Positions 1-11,618 of a stretch of 55,911 nt of DNA are shown one piece after another. The first letter of the stretch is position 1. Every line of letters begins with the position of its first letter. Both the position numbers and the translations under genes were made by a program. The notes under the pieces are model-generated. The model worked only from the letters and a program-made list of their open reading frames with translations. It was not told the DNA's origin and made no database searches. Origin of the DNA: Clostridium peptidivorans (lineage in GTDB: Bacteria > Bacillota > Clostridia > Clostridiales > Clostridiaceae); NCBI RefSeq assembly GCF_900205925.1, contig NZ_OAOD01000020.1, positions 1 to 55,911 of the forward strand, written 5' to 3'.

Positions 1-39
<39 letters not shown>

Positions 40-44
40 ATATT

Positions 45-118
45 TGGAGCGGGTGAAGGGAATCGAACCCTCGTAACTAGCTTGGAAGGCTAGCACTCTA
101 CCATTGAGTTACACCCGC
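45..118 (-). tRNA. tRNA-Gly(TCC)
   Basis: A complete 74-nt cloverleaf with encoded CCA. The acceptor strands are GCGGGTG and CACCCGC, the T-arm contains GGTTCGATTCC, and the anticodon loop CTTCCAA gives TCC. It is six bases downstream of tRNA-Pro on the same transcript. Confidence 0.95.
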
Positions 119-125
119 AGGTTAA

Positions 126-201
126 TGGTCGGGGTGACAGGGATTGAACCTGCGACCTCATGGTCCCAAACCACGCGCGCTCCCATCTGCGCTACACCCC
201 G
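126..201 (-). tRNA. tRNA-Pro(TGG)
   Basis: A complete cloverleaf with encoded CCA. It begins CGGGGTGTAGCGCAG, the anticodon loop TTTGGGA gives TGG, and the T-arm contains GGTTCAATCCC. It is the first gene of the cluster, directly downstream of a good promoter. Confidence 0.95.
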
Positions 202-252
202 ATATTCTTCAGAAGCTTTCGTTTGTTTCGCTCGCTCCTGACAACATAAATT

Positions 253-281
253 ATTCTACATGATAATCTTAAATCCGTCAA
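253..281 (-). promoter_or_regulatory. Promoter of the tRNA cluster
   Basis: The minus strand has TTGACG (276-281), a 17-base spacer and TAGAAT (253-258), about 50 bases upstream of tRNA-Pro. This fits a vegetative sigma-A promoter. Nothing else is evident in 202-420. Confidence 0.6.
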
Positions 282-420
282 CACCTTTTTTAAAGTTTTT
301 TTATGTTTTTTTATAAAACTTTACTTTAAGTGCATTGCATCTCAGTTATATCAATGATTTCTAGCTTTAAATAAATCGAAATATTTTTAAACAAATGCTC
401 ACTTTTAATAAAATCAAGTC

Positions 421-894
421 TTATTTTATAGCTCTTATACTAGCATTTATTTTATTACCTTCTAATTCTATTACTGCCACACTATTAAATCCGTCTCTAG
501 CAACAGCTGGGCTCCCGGGATTCACAAACCATATACCCTCTTCATATATTATTTGAGATATATGAGTATGCCCAAATAAAACTACTTCTACTCCAAGCTC
601 TAATGCTTTAAACTTCAATCTGGTTAAGCTATGTTTTACATCATAATAATGCCCATGAGTTATCAAGAACTTATGACCTTCTATATCCGTTACTATATCT
701 GCAGGTACACTTGTAGAATAATCGCAATTTCCCTTTACGTTTATTATTTCTCCACTATAGTATCTTTTAAAATCCTTCACATCCTGAATATTATCACCTA
801 AATGAATAAGCATATCTATATTTTGAAGTTTTTCCATAACTCTTTCTATAATCCATGTATGCCTATGTGTATCACTTACAACTCCTATCAGCAA
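421..894 (-). CDS. YfcE/MJ0936-type metallophosphoesterase
   Basis: A 157-residue single-domain calcineurin-like phosphoesterase. The metal-binding motifs are in family order: SDTH (residues 7-10), GDN (33-35), GNCD (55-58), HGH (80-82) and GHTH (108-111). Small members of this family hydrolyse phosphodiesters with Mn2+ or similar metals; the physiological substrate is not known and cannot be read from sequence. The gene starts only five bases after the end of rdgB, so the two are co-transcribed, a pairing common in clostridia. No terminator is obvious downstream. Confidence 0.9.
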   Translation of the reverse strand: MLIGVVSDTHRHTWIIERVMEKLQNIDMLIHLGDNIQDVKDFKRYYSGEIINVKGNCDYSTSVPADIVTDIEGHKFLITHGHYYDVKHSLTRLKFKALELGVEVVLFGHTHISQIIYEEGIWFVNPGSPAVARDGFNSVAVIELEGNKINASIRAIK

Positions 895-899
895 TTTTT

Positions 900-1505
900 T
901 TATTCCTCCTGTAAATATTCCTTAAAAGCATCTTCTAGTTTACTTAAAGCCTGTGCTCTATGACTTATAGTATTTTTTATAGTTGAGCTAAGCTCACCAA
1001 AAGTTTTTCCATATTGAGGTATATAAAATACTGGATCATATCCAAATCCCTCATGCCCTTTAAGTTCTTCAGCAACTACACCATGAACTTCCCCTTGTAC
1101 TTTAATCACAGTATTCTTATTTATGAAAAGTACCATAGCACATACAAATTTAGCTTTCCTATTTTGCTTTCCTTCCATTAATTTTAGTAGCTTCTCATTA
1201 TTTTTCTTATCATTGCCATGTTCTCCTGCAAATCTAGCTGAAAAAACCCCAGGAGCTCCATCTAAGGCGTCTACAGCTATTCCTGAATCATCTGCTAGTA
1301 CCATAGCTCCTCCTTTTAGCATATCAAATATTACCTGTGCCTTTTTACAAGCATTTTCCATAAAAGTAATCCCATCTTCTTCCACATCAACATCAATATT
1401 TGCTTCTCTTAGTGAAATTACTTCTATATTTAACTTTGACAGTATATCTTTTATTTCACTTATTTTATGTTTATTATTACTCGCAACAACTAATTTTCTA
1501 TTCAT
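900..1505 (-). CDS. rdgB: XTP/dITP pyrophosphatase (HAM1/RdgB)
   Basis: A 201-residue protein of normal family length. It shows the N-terminal ASNNKHK substrate motif, the LADDSG metal/catalytic motif, GAPGVFSARF, FGYDPVF and the C-terminal SHR motif of the Ham1 family. These enzymes hydrolyse non-canonical purine triphosphates (XTP, dITP) to monophosphates and so clean the nucleotide pool. It is the first gene of a two-gene operon with the phosphodiesterase. An AGGTGG Shine-Dalgarno element precedes the ATG by about a dozen bases. Confidence 0.95.
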   Translation of the reverse strand: MNRKLVVASNNKHKISEIKDILSKLNIEVISLREANIDVDVEEDGITFMENACKKAQVIFDMLKGGAMVLADDSGIAVDALDGAPGVFSARFAGEHGNDKKNNEKLLKLMEGKQNRKAKFVCAMVLFINKNTVIKVQGEVHGVVAEELKGHEGFGYDPVFYIPQYGKTFGELSSTIKNTISHRAQALSKLEDAFKEYLQEE

Positions 1506-1665
1506 TTAATGAAATTCACCACCTATTCAAATTACATAATTGCTACTATATTCTTCATTTTACCTACATATAAATTAAATGTCCACAGTTTAAAATAAAT
1601 AATCAACATTTCGTACTTTCCTTCATATTATTTATATAAGGATTAATTTTAGAGTAGGTGTTAAA

Positions 1666-3066
1666 TTGAGGTATATGGGACCATTCCTTAGAATTAATAG
1701 TTTAACCGAAGAAAATATTAAAAATCAACTATTTCACTTATCAAAAGAAGCTATGAAACATATCGTTTTAAACACTGGAGGAGGACTTACAACTTCACGC
1801 AAGGACTTTAGGATAAAAGACCTTCATCAGAGCGAACTCAGTTTAATTAAAGGTTCATATCCACTTATATGTATATATAGAAAAGCTGAACCTAAAATAA
1901 GCCCAGACAATAAATCTCTTTGGGACATTAAAAAATTAAAAAAAGAAGTATTAATACCTTCTAATGCGTTTATGTCTTTAGCACTTTTAGAACTATCAGA
2001 TTATTATTCTAAATTTAAAGATCTAGATGAACATAAGTATTCTTATTGTGGTTTGTATGCAAAGCTTACTAAAAAGCAACTTCAATTTTATTATTCTTAT
2101 TTAAGGAATGATGCTGGAGTATTCGTAGATAAAATTAATATAGCAGCGGAAGATGAAAATGATTTAAAATTTGAGAATAAATGTGCTGAATTTAAGTTCT
2201 CTGATCAAAGCTTTTTGATGACTGCTTTTTATAAAGCTTCTCTTTATGAAGATAAAGAGAGTGAAGAATTTAAAAACTTTTCACTAGATATTTTAAATAT
2301 GTTTAAACACTATAAAGATGAATTATACAAATTAAGCATGGATGAAATAATAAAATTAGCCTTAGCATTTAATATAATGTACGAATATTATAAAGATGAA
2401 GATGTAAAATGTATACTATTAGATTTATTAGAACTTATCCAAGAAAACTATGAAGAATCTATGCTATTGCAAAGGAGACATAAACTTGAAAATCAATGCT
2501 TGTGTTCTCTTAACTATATATTATTTTATAAAAATACAGGCATATTAAAATTTAAAGACTTATATAGAAATATATATGACAGCATTTTAAATCTCTATAA
2601 TAAAGATCTAAGTTTATTTATAAAGGATGCAGATAAAGATAAAATGGTTTACTCTGCAGAAGATATCAACTTATATATAATGTCTTTGCTTCCTTATAAC
2701 AAATTTTTTACCGAAGGAGATTCTAATTCAAAATCAGATGAAAATCACATCTTAATTAATGTATTTAAAAAACAATTAGTTGAATCAGGAATAATATTAA
2801 GTTGGCCTGAAGCCCCATCTTTAGATGATAGAGAAAGGTATAATAAATTTTCATTAAATAGTGAAGATTTACTTGATGAGGATAACTTTAAAATGAATTC
2901 AATACCAACACCTGAAAGTATAGAATTATCACCTGTATTCTCAAAAGAAGTAAAATTTAGTGAAAGAAAAGGTATATTTAAAACTCCAAAGTATTCATTT
3001 TATAGTGAAAAAAACATGTTTATATTTTTCTTATATATATTTTTAAAAAATCATGGGGCATTTTAA
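1666..3066 (+). CDS. Conserved clostridial protein of unknown function
   Basis: A 466-residue protein that I do not assign to a named family. The start is a TTG with AGGTG about five bases upstream. There is no signal peptide or clear membrane segment. The sequence is rich in Lys, Glu, Asp, Tyr and Leu, largely helical in appearance, with a few basic/aromatic motifs in the first 80 residues (for example NTGGGLTTSRKDF) that look conserved. The central part resembles helical-repeat or glycan-associated helical barrels only in composition. It is monocistronic and divergent from rdgB. Function unknown. Confidence 0.7.
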   Translation: MRYMGPFLRINSLTEENIKNQLFHLSKEAMKHIVLNTGGGLTTSRKDFRIKDLHQSELSLIKGSYPLICIYRKAEPKISPDNKSLWDIKKLKKEVLIPSNAFMSLALLELSDYYSKFKDLDEHKYSYCGLYAKLTKKQLQFYYSYLRNDAGVFVDKINIAAEDENDLKFENKCAEFKFSDQSFLMTAFYKASLYEDKESEEFKNFSLDILNMFKHYKDELYKLSMDEIIKLALAFNIMYEYYKDEDVKCILLDLLELIQENYEESMLLQRRHKLENQCLCSLNYILFYKNTGILKFKDLYRNIYDSILNLYNKDLSLFIKDADKDKMVYSAEDINLYIMSLLPYNKFFTEGDSNSKSDENHILINVFKKQLVESGIILSWPEAPSLDDRERYNKFSLNSEDLLDEDNFKMNSIPTPESIELSPVFSKEVKFSERKGIFKTPKYSFYSEKNMFIFFLYIFLKNHGAF

Positions 3067-3192
3067 AATTTTATGGCAATTAAGTAATTATTTTTATAAA
3101 ATATTTTATATATAAATACACATACTAAAATTACCCTACAGTACAATTAATTTTCCTCTTATTAACCACCCTTTGTATAGGAGGTAAGAACT

Positions 3193-3351
3193 ATGATGAA
3201 CATAAATTGTTCTGAAAACTGTATGTATGGACGAGACGGGATATGTACTTTTAATACTATACTTAGTGCCTCCACCAGTGTAATTACCAATGGAAAATGC
3301 GGCTATTACACTGAAAAGGAATCTTCAAAAAAAGCTTCTCCTATAAATTAG
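3193..3351 (+). CDS. Small Cys-rich protein, 52 aa
   Basis: ATG is preceded by a strong AGGAGGT seven bases upstream. The product has four cysteines arranged C-x3-C-x7-C-x17-C followed by GYY, with an aromatic after the last Cys. This spacing resembles the small DUF1540-type Cys-rich proteins common in clostridia and suggests metal binding, but no function can be claimed. Similar short clostridial proteins carry unreliable names in databases. The last codons form part of the downstream terminator hairpin. Confidence 0.7.
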   Translation: MMNINCSENCMYGRDGICTFNTILSASTSVITNGKCGYYTEKESSKKASPIN

Positions 3352-3364
3352 GAGGAGCTTTTTA
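3331..3364. terminator. Bidirectional terminator between convergent genes
   Basis: Stem AAGCTTCTCCT / AGGAGGAGCTT, with one G-U type mismatch, flanked by an A-run and a T-run. It overlaps the 3' end of the Cys-rich ORF and the stop of the convergent peptide-binding lipoprotein gene. Confidence 0.75.
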
Positions 3365-4891
3365 AATGATACTTTTATTTATTAAAAGTTCTTCAAAATT
3401 TATATATGATTTATAGTTTAATTTTAATCCTTCTATATATTTGTTTTTATAAACATATATATTATTTGAATATAAGGGGATTACAGGAATATCTTCTTCT
3501 AATATTTCAAAACATTTATTTTGTATTTCATTTTGTTTTTTAGTATCTTTATTTGTCTTAAGTAAATTTACATATCCATTATACAAAGAATTATTATACT
3601 TTGAATAATTAAAAGGATTATTATGAGTAAATTTTTCAAATATATTCAGGGCATTATCATACTCTTTATCATACTTTATAAGAGTCATATCATATTCACC
3701 ATTATTTATATATTTTAAAAAGTCCCTCTCACTACATTCTTTTAATTCTATAGTTATATCCGAATTTTTTTCTATATTGGCTTTTAAATAATTTGCCACT
3801 TTTTTATCTTCTGCCGTATCCTTAAATATAAATTTAAACGTTGATTTAGGATTTAGTTCTATATTATTTTCATTATTTTTAGTGTCATTTTTAACCTTAT
3901 TTTCTCCTAAATTCATAAACCCATTTATAGGTGTAGTTTCATCCTTCAATAGTTCATTATAAATTTTTTCTTTATCTAAGACTTGTTTTATAACTTCTCT
4001 CACCTTATATGGCACTCTATTTTCTTTTACATTAAATACTAAATATTGAAACTTATACTCTTCATTCTTTAAAGGTTCTTCTAGTATATTACCTATATTA
4101 TTTAAATATTGGCTTTTAAACAAATCAACCTTTCCCAATTGAAGATCTACAAGTGCTTCTTCATCATTTTCAACCTTAATGACTTTTATCTTATTACTTG
4201 GCGTGATTCCCCAATATTTTTCATTAGCCACCAAGTTTATTTCATCACCATTTACACTTTTTATTATATATTGTCCTGAATATTTTAGATTAGAATATTC
4301 AGTTTCCCAATGATTAATTTTATTATCCAATTCTCTTAATCCATATAATGGATTCGCAAGTAATTCTATAAAAAAGCTACATGGATTATTAAGTTTTATT
4401 TGAAGAATATTATCTTCTATACTGCTTATAGCTACATTACTAAAATCCACCTTGCCATTTTTATAAGCTTCTGCTCCAGATATGCAAAATAGTTCATAGG
4501 CTAAAGGATTATCAGTATTTTTATTTAAAAGTTCAGAAAAAAATATTTTAAATTTTTCTGCAGTTATAATTTCTCCATTACTGAATCGTGCATCCTTTCT
4601 TATATAAAATTTATATGTAGTTTTATCTTTACTTACTTCCCATCTTTCTGCGATAGCTGGAATTATATTTCCTTCATCATCTTTTTTTACAAGTCCTTGA
4701 AAAATAGAATTTAGCATTTCTAATGAATTATCGTCATAAATAGCTCTCATATTTAAATTTTTAGGGAACTCAGTCATAGCATAGGTTATATACTCCTTAT
4801 TTAACACACTTTGATTAAAACTTTGTTTTTTTTCTATACATCCATTTAATAAAACACATATTGTTATAGCTACTGCTATAATTTTTTTCAT
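3362..4891 (-). CDS. Oligopeptide/nickel-type ABC substrate-binding lipoprotein (SBP family 5)
   Basis: A 509-residue exported solute-binding protein. The ATG at 4891 is chosen because AAGGAGAG lies just upstream of it; an upstream in-frame start would include that site. Residues 1-17 are a lipoprotein signal ending in the lipobox LLNG-C18. The body has the family-5 pattern: a region near residues 75-125 with YKFYIRKDARFSNG, and the C-terminal lobe ending near VIPLYSNNIYVY. It should bind a peptide or similar ligand outside the membrane. No permease or ATPase genes are adjacent, so it is an orphan that probably works with a transporter encoded elsewhere. Confidence 0.85.
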   Translation of the reverse strand: MKKIIAVAITICVLLNGCIEKKQSFNQSVLNKEYITYAMTEFPKNLNMRAIYDDNSLEMLNSIFQGLVKKDDEGNIIPAIAERWEVSKDKTTYKFYIRKDARFSNGEIITAEKFKIFFSELLNKNTDNPLAYELFCISGAEAYKNGKVDFSNVAISSIEDNILQIKLNNPCSFFIELLANPLYGLRELDNKINHWETEYSNLKYSGQYIIKSVNGDEINLVANEKYWGITPSNKIKVIKVENDEEALVDLQLGKVDLFKSQYLNNIGNILEEPLKNEEYKFQYLVFNVKENRVPYKVREVIKQVLDKEKIYNELLKDETTPINGFMNLGENKVKNDTKNNENNIELNPKSTFKFIFKDTAEDKKVANYLKANIEKNSDITIELKECSERDFLKYINNGEYDMTLIKYDKEYDNALNIFEKFTHNNPFNYSKYNNSLYNGYVNLLKTNKDTKKQNEIQNKCFEILEEDIPVIPLYSNNIYVYKNKYIEGLKLNYKSYINFEELLINKSII

Positions 4892-4969
4892 TTTACTCTC
4901 TCCTTTACTTAGCAATAATAATTATTACCAAAGTAAAAAAAAATAAACTAAATCTATATTTTGTTTATT

Positions 4970-5449
4970 TCAAGAAATAGGTAAATATCTATAAAATTTA
5001 AAATTATTCTCCTTTAAATCATTACAAATATCTCCTGTAAATCCTACTTGATGTCTTATAAACGTATATCTATCTATAAGCTTTATATTTCTATGAACAA
5101 CTAAAGTAGGACTTTTTATTATTTTATTATCAAATATACCCATAGTTATAAATATAGACTTTTTAGCATTATATTTTAGTGCCTGTGTTAAAAAACATTC
5201 AAATATTTCCTCAAATATCATTTTTTCTTTAGAAAAATTTAAAAAAACACTATCTTCTTTTACACTTAAATACATCATAAGTGCTTCATTATTTTTAAGA
5301 ACAACATGATATTGTATATTATTTTCCCAACATACCTTAACTAAACTATGAAATATTTTATCTATACTTAGTTTATTGAGCATTGAAAGGGCCTTATTTT
5401 CCTCTGCTTTTATTAACTTAAAGTAAGCTTTATAAAATTTATCCCTCAT
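4970..5449 (-). CDS. Hypothetical protein, 159 aa
   Basis: The ORF is preceded by AGGAG six bases from the ATG. It is a soluble mixed alpha/beta protein with no signal peptide and no motif I recognise. A basic, helical N-terminus (residues 1-35) is followed by alternating hydrophobic strands. It lies 79 bases upstream of the peptide-binding lipoprotein gene, on the same strand and without an obvious terminator between, so the two may be co-transcribed. Function unknown. Confidence 0.65.
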   Translation of the reverse strand: MRDKFYKAYFKLIKAEENKALSMLNKLSIDKIFHSLVKVCWENNIQYHVVLKNNEALMMYLSVKEDSVFLNFSKEKMIFEEIFECFLTQALKYNAKKSIFITMGIFDNKIIKSPTLVVHRNIKLIDRYTFIRHQVGFTGDICNDLKENNFKFYRYLPIS

Positions 5450-5585
5450 TCATTTCTCCTAAATATTGATTATTAATATTATATGAACGAGGTGAATATT
5501 AATTTCCTAAATAAGTTACTATAGGTTATAATTTATTTTTATGGTATAATTATTACAAGTTTTCATCTATTGGAGGGAAATTTAT

Positions 5586-5804
5586 ATGATTTTAGCATTA
5601 GAAATACTTGCTATAATATCCATGTGCATATTAATATTTGTAGTTGTATGGGGATTTGTAACATTACAGCAGGTATATAATCAATTAAAATATAAAAATT
5701 ACTTGCTGGAAAAGTTAAATGTACATATGCATAATTTATGTCAAAAATTTAATGTTCCTGATTCATCTAAAGACTTACAAACTCAAGAAGAAGTTAATAA
5801 ATAA
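5586..5804 (+). CDS. Small single-span membrane protein, 72 aa
   Basis: TGGAGGG lies nine bases upstream of the ATG. Residues 1-28 form one hydrophobic span with an N-out/C-in charge pattern. The rest is a short amphipathic helix containing several Leu, His and Asn residues and a polar tail. It has its own terminator and no obvious partner. Function unknown. Confidence 0.65.
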   Translation: MILALEILAIISMCILIFVVVWGFVTLQQVYNQLKYKNYLLEKLNVHMHNLCQKFNVPDSSKDLQTQEEVNK

Positions 5805-5807
5805 ATA

Positions 5808-5842
5808 AAAAAAATTCCCCAATTATATGGGGAATTTTTTAT
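5808..5842. terminator. Bidirectional terminator
   Basis: Perfect stem AAAAATTCCCC / GGGGAATTTTT with an eight-base loop and A/T runs on both sides. It ends the 72-aa gene (plus) and gatB (minus), which converge here. Confidence 0.85.
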
Positions 5843-7272
5843 TAAGCTTTGCTTACTTCTTCACTTACAAGTTTATTTACTATTTGAGGATTTGCTTTAC
5901 CCTTAGTTTCCTTCATTACAAGACCTACTAAGAAGCCTATCGCTCTCGTTTTACCATTTTTAAAATCTTCTATAGATTGAGGATTATTTGCTATTATCTT
6001 TCTAACTACTTCAAGTATAGCTCCCTCATCATTATTTTGTACTAGTCCCTTTTCTTCCACTATGATCTTTGGAGACTTTCCTGTTTCAAACATTTCTTCT
6101 ATAACTTTTTTACCTATATTATTTGAAATAGTTCCTGCACCTATAAGCTTTATAAGTTCTGCTAAATGTTCTGGAGTAAACTTAACTTCTGCTATGGTTA
6201 TAGCTTTTTCATTTATTATTCTTGAAATATCACCCATAAGCCAATTAGAAGTTGCCTTAGCATCATTAGATAGCTTTACGGTACTCTCAAAAAACTCTGC
6301 CATAGCTGTAGTTAACGTAAGAACTGATGCATCATATTTTGGAATGCCATATTCCTTAACAAATCTCTCTTGCTTTTCATGCGGAAGCTCAGGTATTGTT
6401 TTTCTAACCTGTTCTATCCACTCATCAGATATATTAAGAGTTACTAAATCTCCTTCTGGGAAATATCTATAGTCATTTGCTTGCTCTTTATTTCTCATAA
6501 CTATAGTTATATTATTTGCTTCATCCCATCTTCTTGTTTCTGGCTCAATTTTTTCTCCATTTTTATTGGCTTCAATTTGTCTATCATATTCATATCTTAG
6601 AGCTTTTTCAAGAGCTTTAAATGAATTCATATTTTTTATTTCAACTCTAGTGCCGAATACACTGCTGCCTTTTGGCATAACAGATATGTTTCCATCACAT
6701 CTTAAAGAACCTTCTTCCATTTTACAATCAGATACTTCAATGGAGGATAATATACTTCGAAGTTTTTGAAGATATAAAGTTGCTTCTTCTGGTGTCTTAA
6801 TATCAGGTTTTGATACTATTTCTATAAGAGGCACTCCTGCTCTATTATAATCTACTAATGTCCCATTGTCTGTATGAAGTAACTTACCTGCATCTTCTTC
6901 CATATGTATTCTTTCAATACCTATTTTTTTCTTTTCTCCACTCTCAAGCTCTATTTCTATATACCCATCTCTACATATTGGAACTTCATCTTGAGTTATC
7001 TGATAGTTCTTAGGGCAGTCTGGATAAAAATAATTTTTTCTGTCCATTCTGCTTACTTGATTTATAGAACAATCGAGAGCCAATCCTGCCTTTATAGCAC
7101 AATCCACTACCTTTTTATTTAACTGTGGTAGTGAACCTGGAAGCCCTAAACATACAGGACATACATGAGTATTTGATTTTCCACCAAACTCAGTTGTACA
7201 TCCGCAATATATTTTAGTCTTTGTAGAAAGTTCTGCATGAACTTCAAGACCTATTACCGCTTCAAATTCCAT
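5842..7272 (-). CDS. gatB: Asp-tRNA(Asn)/Glu-tRNA(Gln) amidotransferase subunit B
   Basis: A 476-residue protein of full family length. The N-terminal cradle domain begins EAVIGLEVHAELST and contains the zinc-binding Cys cluster CGCTTEF / CPVCLGLPG. The GatB-specific HMEEDAGK motif follows, then the C-terminal GatB/YqeY tail from about residue 330. GatB carries the kinase/transamidation and tRNA-binding site of GatCAB, which converts mischarged Glu-tRNA(Gln) and Asp-tRNA(Asn). It is the last gene of gatC-gatA-gatB. Confidence 0.97.
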   Translation of the reverse strand: MEFEAVIGLEVHAELSTKTKIYCGCTTEFGGKSNTHVCPVCLGLPGSLPQLNKKVVDCAIKAGLALDCSINQVSRMDRKNYFYPDCPKNYQITQDEVPICRDGYIEIELESGEKKKIGIERIHMEEDAGKLLHTDNGTLVDYNRAGVPLIEIVSKPDIKTPEEATLYLQKLRSILSSIEVSDCKMEEGSLRCDGNISVMPKGSSVFGTRVEIKNMNSFKALEKALRYEYDRQIEANKNGEKIEPETRRWDEANNITIVMRNKEQANDYRYFPEGDLVTLNISDEWIEQVRKTIPELPHEKQERFVKEYGIPKYDASVLTLTTAMAEFFESTVKLSNDAKATSNWLMGDISRIINEKAITIAEVKFTPEHLAELIKLIGAGTISNNIGKKVIEEMFETGKSPKIIVEEKGLVQNNDEGAILEVVRKIIANNPQSIEDFKNGKTRAIGFLVGLVMKETKGKANPQIVNKLVSEEVSKA

Positions 7273-7334
7273 CTATCTCTTCACTCCTTTTCACTTTTCA
7301 CTTCTCAAAAGTCAGCTAGCTAGTAAACTTTGAA

Positions 7335-7379
7335 ATCTAACTATTAACTATTATACATTAACTATTAACTATTAACTAA
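7335..7379. repeat. Short TAACTAT tandem repeat
   Basis: Imperfect copies of TTAACTA(T) are strung between gatA and gatB, running into the gatA stop codon. Similar strings occur at other operon ends in this window (around 21.96 and 26.98-27.06 kb). Confidence 0.6.
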
Positions 7380-8833
7380 ATACTTGGCTTCATAGTATGC
7401 CAGCTAGTTGATTGTTCAAAACTATATGCTAAATTAAATAATATATCTTCTCTATAGTAATTACTTATTATTTGAAGTCCTACTGGTAATCCATTCACCA
7501 TTCCACATGGTATTGAAATAGCTGGAAGACCTGCTACACTTACAGGCACAGTATATACATCAGATAAATACATCTCCATAACATTATTTGATTTTTCTCC
7601 TATTTTGAATGCAGGTGTTGGAGAAGTTGGACATACTATTGCATCAAACTCTTTAAAAACTCTTTCATAATCTTGTTTTATTAAATTTCTAACCTTTAAT
7701 GCCTTTTTATAATAAGCATCATAATACCCTGCTGATAAAACATAAGTTCCAAGCATTATTCTTCTCTTTACCTCTGATCCAAATCCTTCATCTCTGGATT
7801 TAAAGTAAATATCTACAGCATTTTTTGAATTTTCTGTTCTGTAACCATATCTTATTCCATCAAATCTTGCAAGGTTTGATGAAGCTTCTGCACTAGAAAT
7901 TATATAATAAGCTGCAAGAGCATAGTCGGTTAAAGGAAGTGAACATTCTTTTACATCTGCTCCATTTTCCTTTAGTACCTTTATAGCGTCTTCTACAGTT
8001 TTTCTTACTTCAGCGTTAAGTCCTTCCGCAAAAAATTCCTTTGGAATACCTATTTTTTTGCCCTTCAAATCCTTAGATAAAGCTTTAGTATAATCAACAA
8101 TTTCTATAGGAGCTGTAGTAAAGTCTCTTTTATCTAATCCTGAAATATTTTGAGCTAAGAGCGCAGAATCTTCCACATCCCTTGAAAGTATTCCAACTTG
8201 ATCTAATGTGGAACCAAAAGCCACTGCCCCATACCTAGATATTCTTCCATAGGTAGGTTTTAGTCCAACTACTCCACATAAAGCTGCTGGCTGTCTAACT
8301 GAACCACCAGTATCTGTTCCAAGAGCTAGCGGTGCCTCAAATCCTGAAACACAAGCTGCAGAACCACCTGAAGAACCTCCTGGTACCATATCTGTATTCC
8401 AAGGATTTCTTACTGGCTTATATGCACTGTTTTCATTTGAAGAACCCATTGCAAACTCATCCATATTTAATTTTCCAAGTATTATTCCATCTTGCCTCTT
8501 TATCTTTTCTATAACATGAGCATCATAAGGAGCCTTATATCCTTCAAGTATTTTAGATGCACAAGTATTTTGCATACCTTTTACACTTATGTTATCTTTT
8601 ATAGCTACAGGAATCCCTGCAAGGCTCTTAAGCTCTTCTCCACTAGCTATTTTATTATCTAATTCTTTTGCCTTATTTAAAGCTTCTTCTCCTGCTACAT
8701 ATAAATATGCTCCTAAAGTAAAATCAACTTTTTCTATTCTATTTAAGTAACTATGTACTACTTCTTCAACTTTTACTTCTTTAGTTTTAATTTTATCTTT
8801 CAGCTCATGGGCTGTAAGATTATATATTTCCAT
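7376..8833 (-). CDS. gatA: Asp-tRNA(Asn)/Glu-tRNA(Gln) amidotransferase subunit A
   Basis: A 485-residue amidase-signature enzyme. The catalytic Lys lies in GIPVAIKDN, the cis-Ser region in [10 protein letters not shown] and the nucleophilic Ser region in [12 protein letters not shown]. GatA releases ammonia from glutamine and channels it to GatB. It lies 32 bases after gatC and 103 bases before gatB, all on one strand. Nothing is missing. Confidence 0.97.
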   Translation of the reverse strand: MEIYNLTAHELKDKIKTKEVKVEEVVHSYLNRIEKVDFTLGAYLYVAGEEALNKAKELDNKIASGEELKSLAGIPVAIKDNISVKGMQNTCASKILEGYKAPYDAHVIEKIKRQDGIILGKLNMDEFAMGSSNENSAYKPVRNPWNTDMVPGGSSGGSAACVSGFEAPLALGTDTGGSVRQPAALCGVVGLKPTYGRISRYGAVAFGSTLDQVGILSRDVEDSALLAQNISGLDKRDFTTAPIEIVDYTKALSKDLKGKKIGIPKEFFAEGLNAEVRKTVEDAIKVLKENGADVKECSLPLTDYALAAYYIISSAEASSNLARFDGIRYGYRTENSKNAVDIYFKSRDEGFGSEVKRRIMLGTYVLSAGYYDAYYKKALKVRNLIKQDYERVFKEFDAIVCPTSPTPAFKIGEKSNNVMEMYLSDVYTVPVSVAGLPAISIPCGMVNGLPVGLQIISNYYREDILFNLAYSFEQSTSWHTMKPSI

Positions 8834-8865
8834 TATATCTGTTCCCTCCCTTTAAAATGCAATCT

Positions 8866-9156
8866 TTAGTTTTCTATTACATTTGGAACCTTTATATACT
8901 CCTCTAAACTTTCTGGAGCATTATTCATTACATCTTCTATATTCATAGATTCCTCTACTTCGTCTTCTCTAAATTTATTTTCGATATAATATGGATTAAC
9001 TATAATATCAGTGTTATCTGTATCTAATTCATTTAGCTTTTCCATATAGTTTAAAACATTATTCAAATCCACAAGAAGACCTTCTTTTTCCTCTTCTGTA
9101 AGTTCTATTCTAGCTAACTCTGCTACATATTCCACATCTTTTTTAGAAACAGCCAT
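8866..9156 (-). CDS. gatC: Asp-tRNA(Asn)/Glu-tRNA(Gln) amidotransferase subunit C
   Basis: A 96-residue protein of normal length, with the N-terminal [16 protein letters not shown] pattern and the LNELDTDN segment of GatC. It wraps around the GatA-GatB interface and stabilises the complex. It is the first gene of gatCAB, with an AGAGAGGGA Shine-Dalgarno element upstream. Confidence 0.95.
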   Translation of the reverse strand: MAVSKKDVEYVAELARIELTEEEKEGLLVDLNNVLNYMEKLNELDTDNTDIIVNPYYIENKFREDEVEESMNIEDVMNNAPESLEEYIKVPNVIEN

Positions 9157-9243
9157 TTACATTCCCTCTCTTTCTATATTAAATTTTTTTAAACTCTTAT
9201 ATTGTATCATAAAAAATACAAATTATATACCATATAACATTTT

Positions 9244-9278
9244 AAGCCAACCTCATACATTATATACAAGGTCGGCTT
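9244..9278 (-). terminator. Terminator of the pcrA-ligA operon
   Basis: Stem AAGCCGACCT / AGGTTGGCTT on the minus strand (one G-U pair, 15-base loop), directly after the stop of the 89-aa gene. The following T-tract is weak. Confidence 0.6.
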
Positions 9279-9281
9279 AAA

Positions 9282-9551
9282 TTATTGTACATTCATAAAT
9301 ATAAAAAATATACTGCCTGCAGCAAAAACTATACATATTAAAGGATATACCTTATTTGTCAATCCACTTTTAAAATCTATAAGTTTTATACTCCATACTA
9401 TCATTGTAAAAAAAATACACCATTGCAAAGTATAATAACCATAAAAATACTTTATATAAACAAATTGATAAGTTGTTAGTATTGTAAGTATTAATGCTAG
9501 AGTAGTTATTAAAACAAGTCCCCATCCTAACACATCTACTGCTCTCCTCAT
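9282..9551 (-). CDS. Small membrane protein, 89 aa
   Basis: GGAGG precedes the ATG. Three hydrophobic spans (about residues 8-30, 39-58 and 68-86) are joined by short basic loops. It lies 43 bases downstream of ligA on the same strand and before a terminator, so it is the last gene of pcrA-ligA. I recognise no family. Confidence 0.65.
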   Translation of the reverse strand: MRRAVDVLGWGLVLITTLALILTILTTYQFVYIKYFYGYYTLQWCIFFTMIVWSIKLIDFKSGLTNKVYPLICIVFAAGSIFFIFMNVQ

Positions 9552-9594
9552 TTTATTGTCCTCCAGTTTCTCTCATATACCTTCTCTAATATAC

Positions 9595-11607
<2,013 letters not shown>

Positions 11608-11618
11608 TTAGCCCTCCT

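Noticed and set aside
7335..7379. TAACTAT string considered as a CRISPR array
   Set aside because: Units are about seven bases with no spacers; it is a simple-sequence repeat. No CRISPR array was seen in the window.
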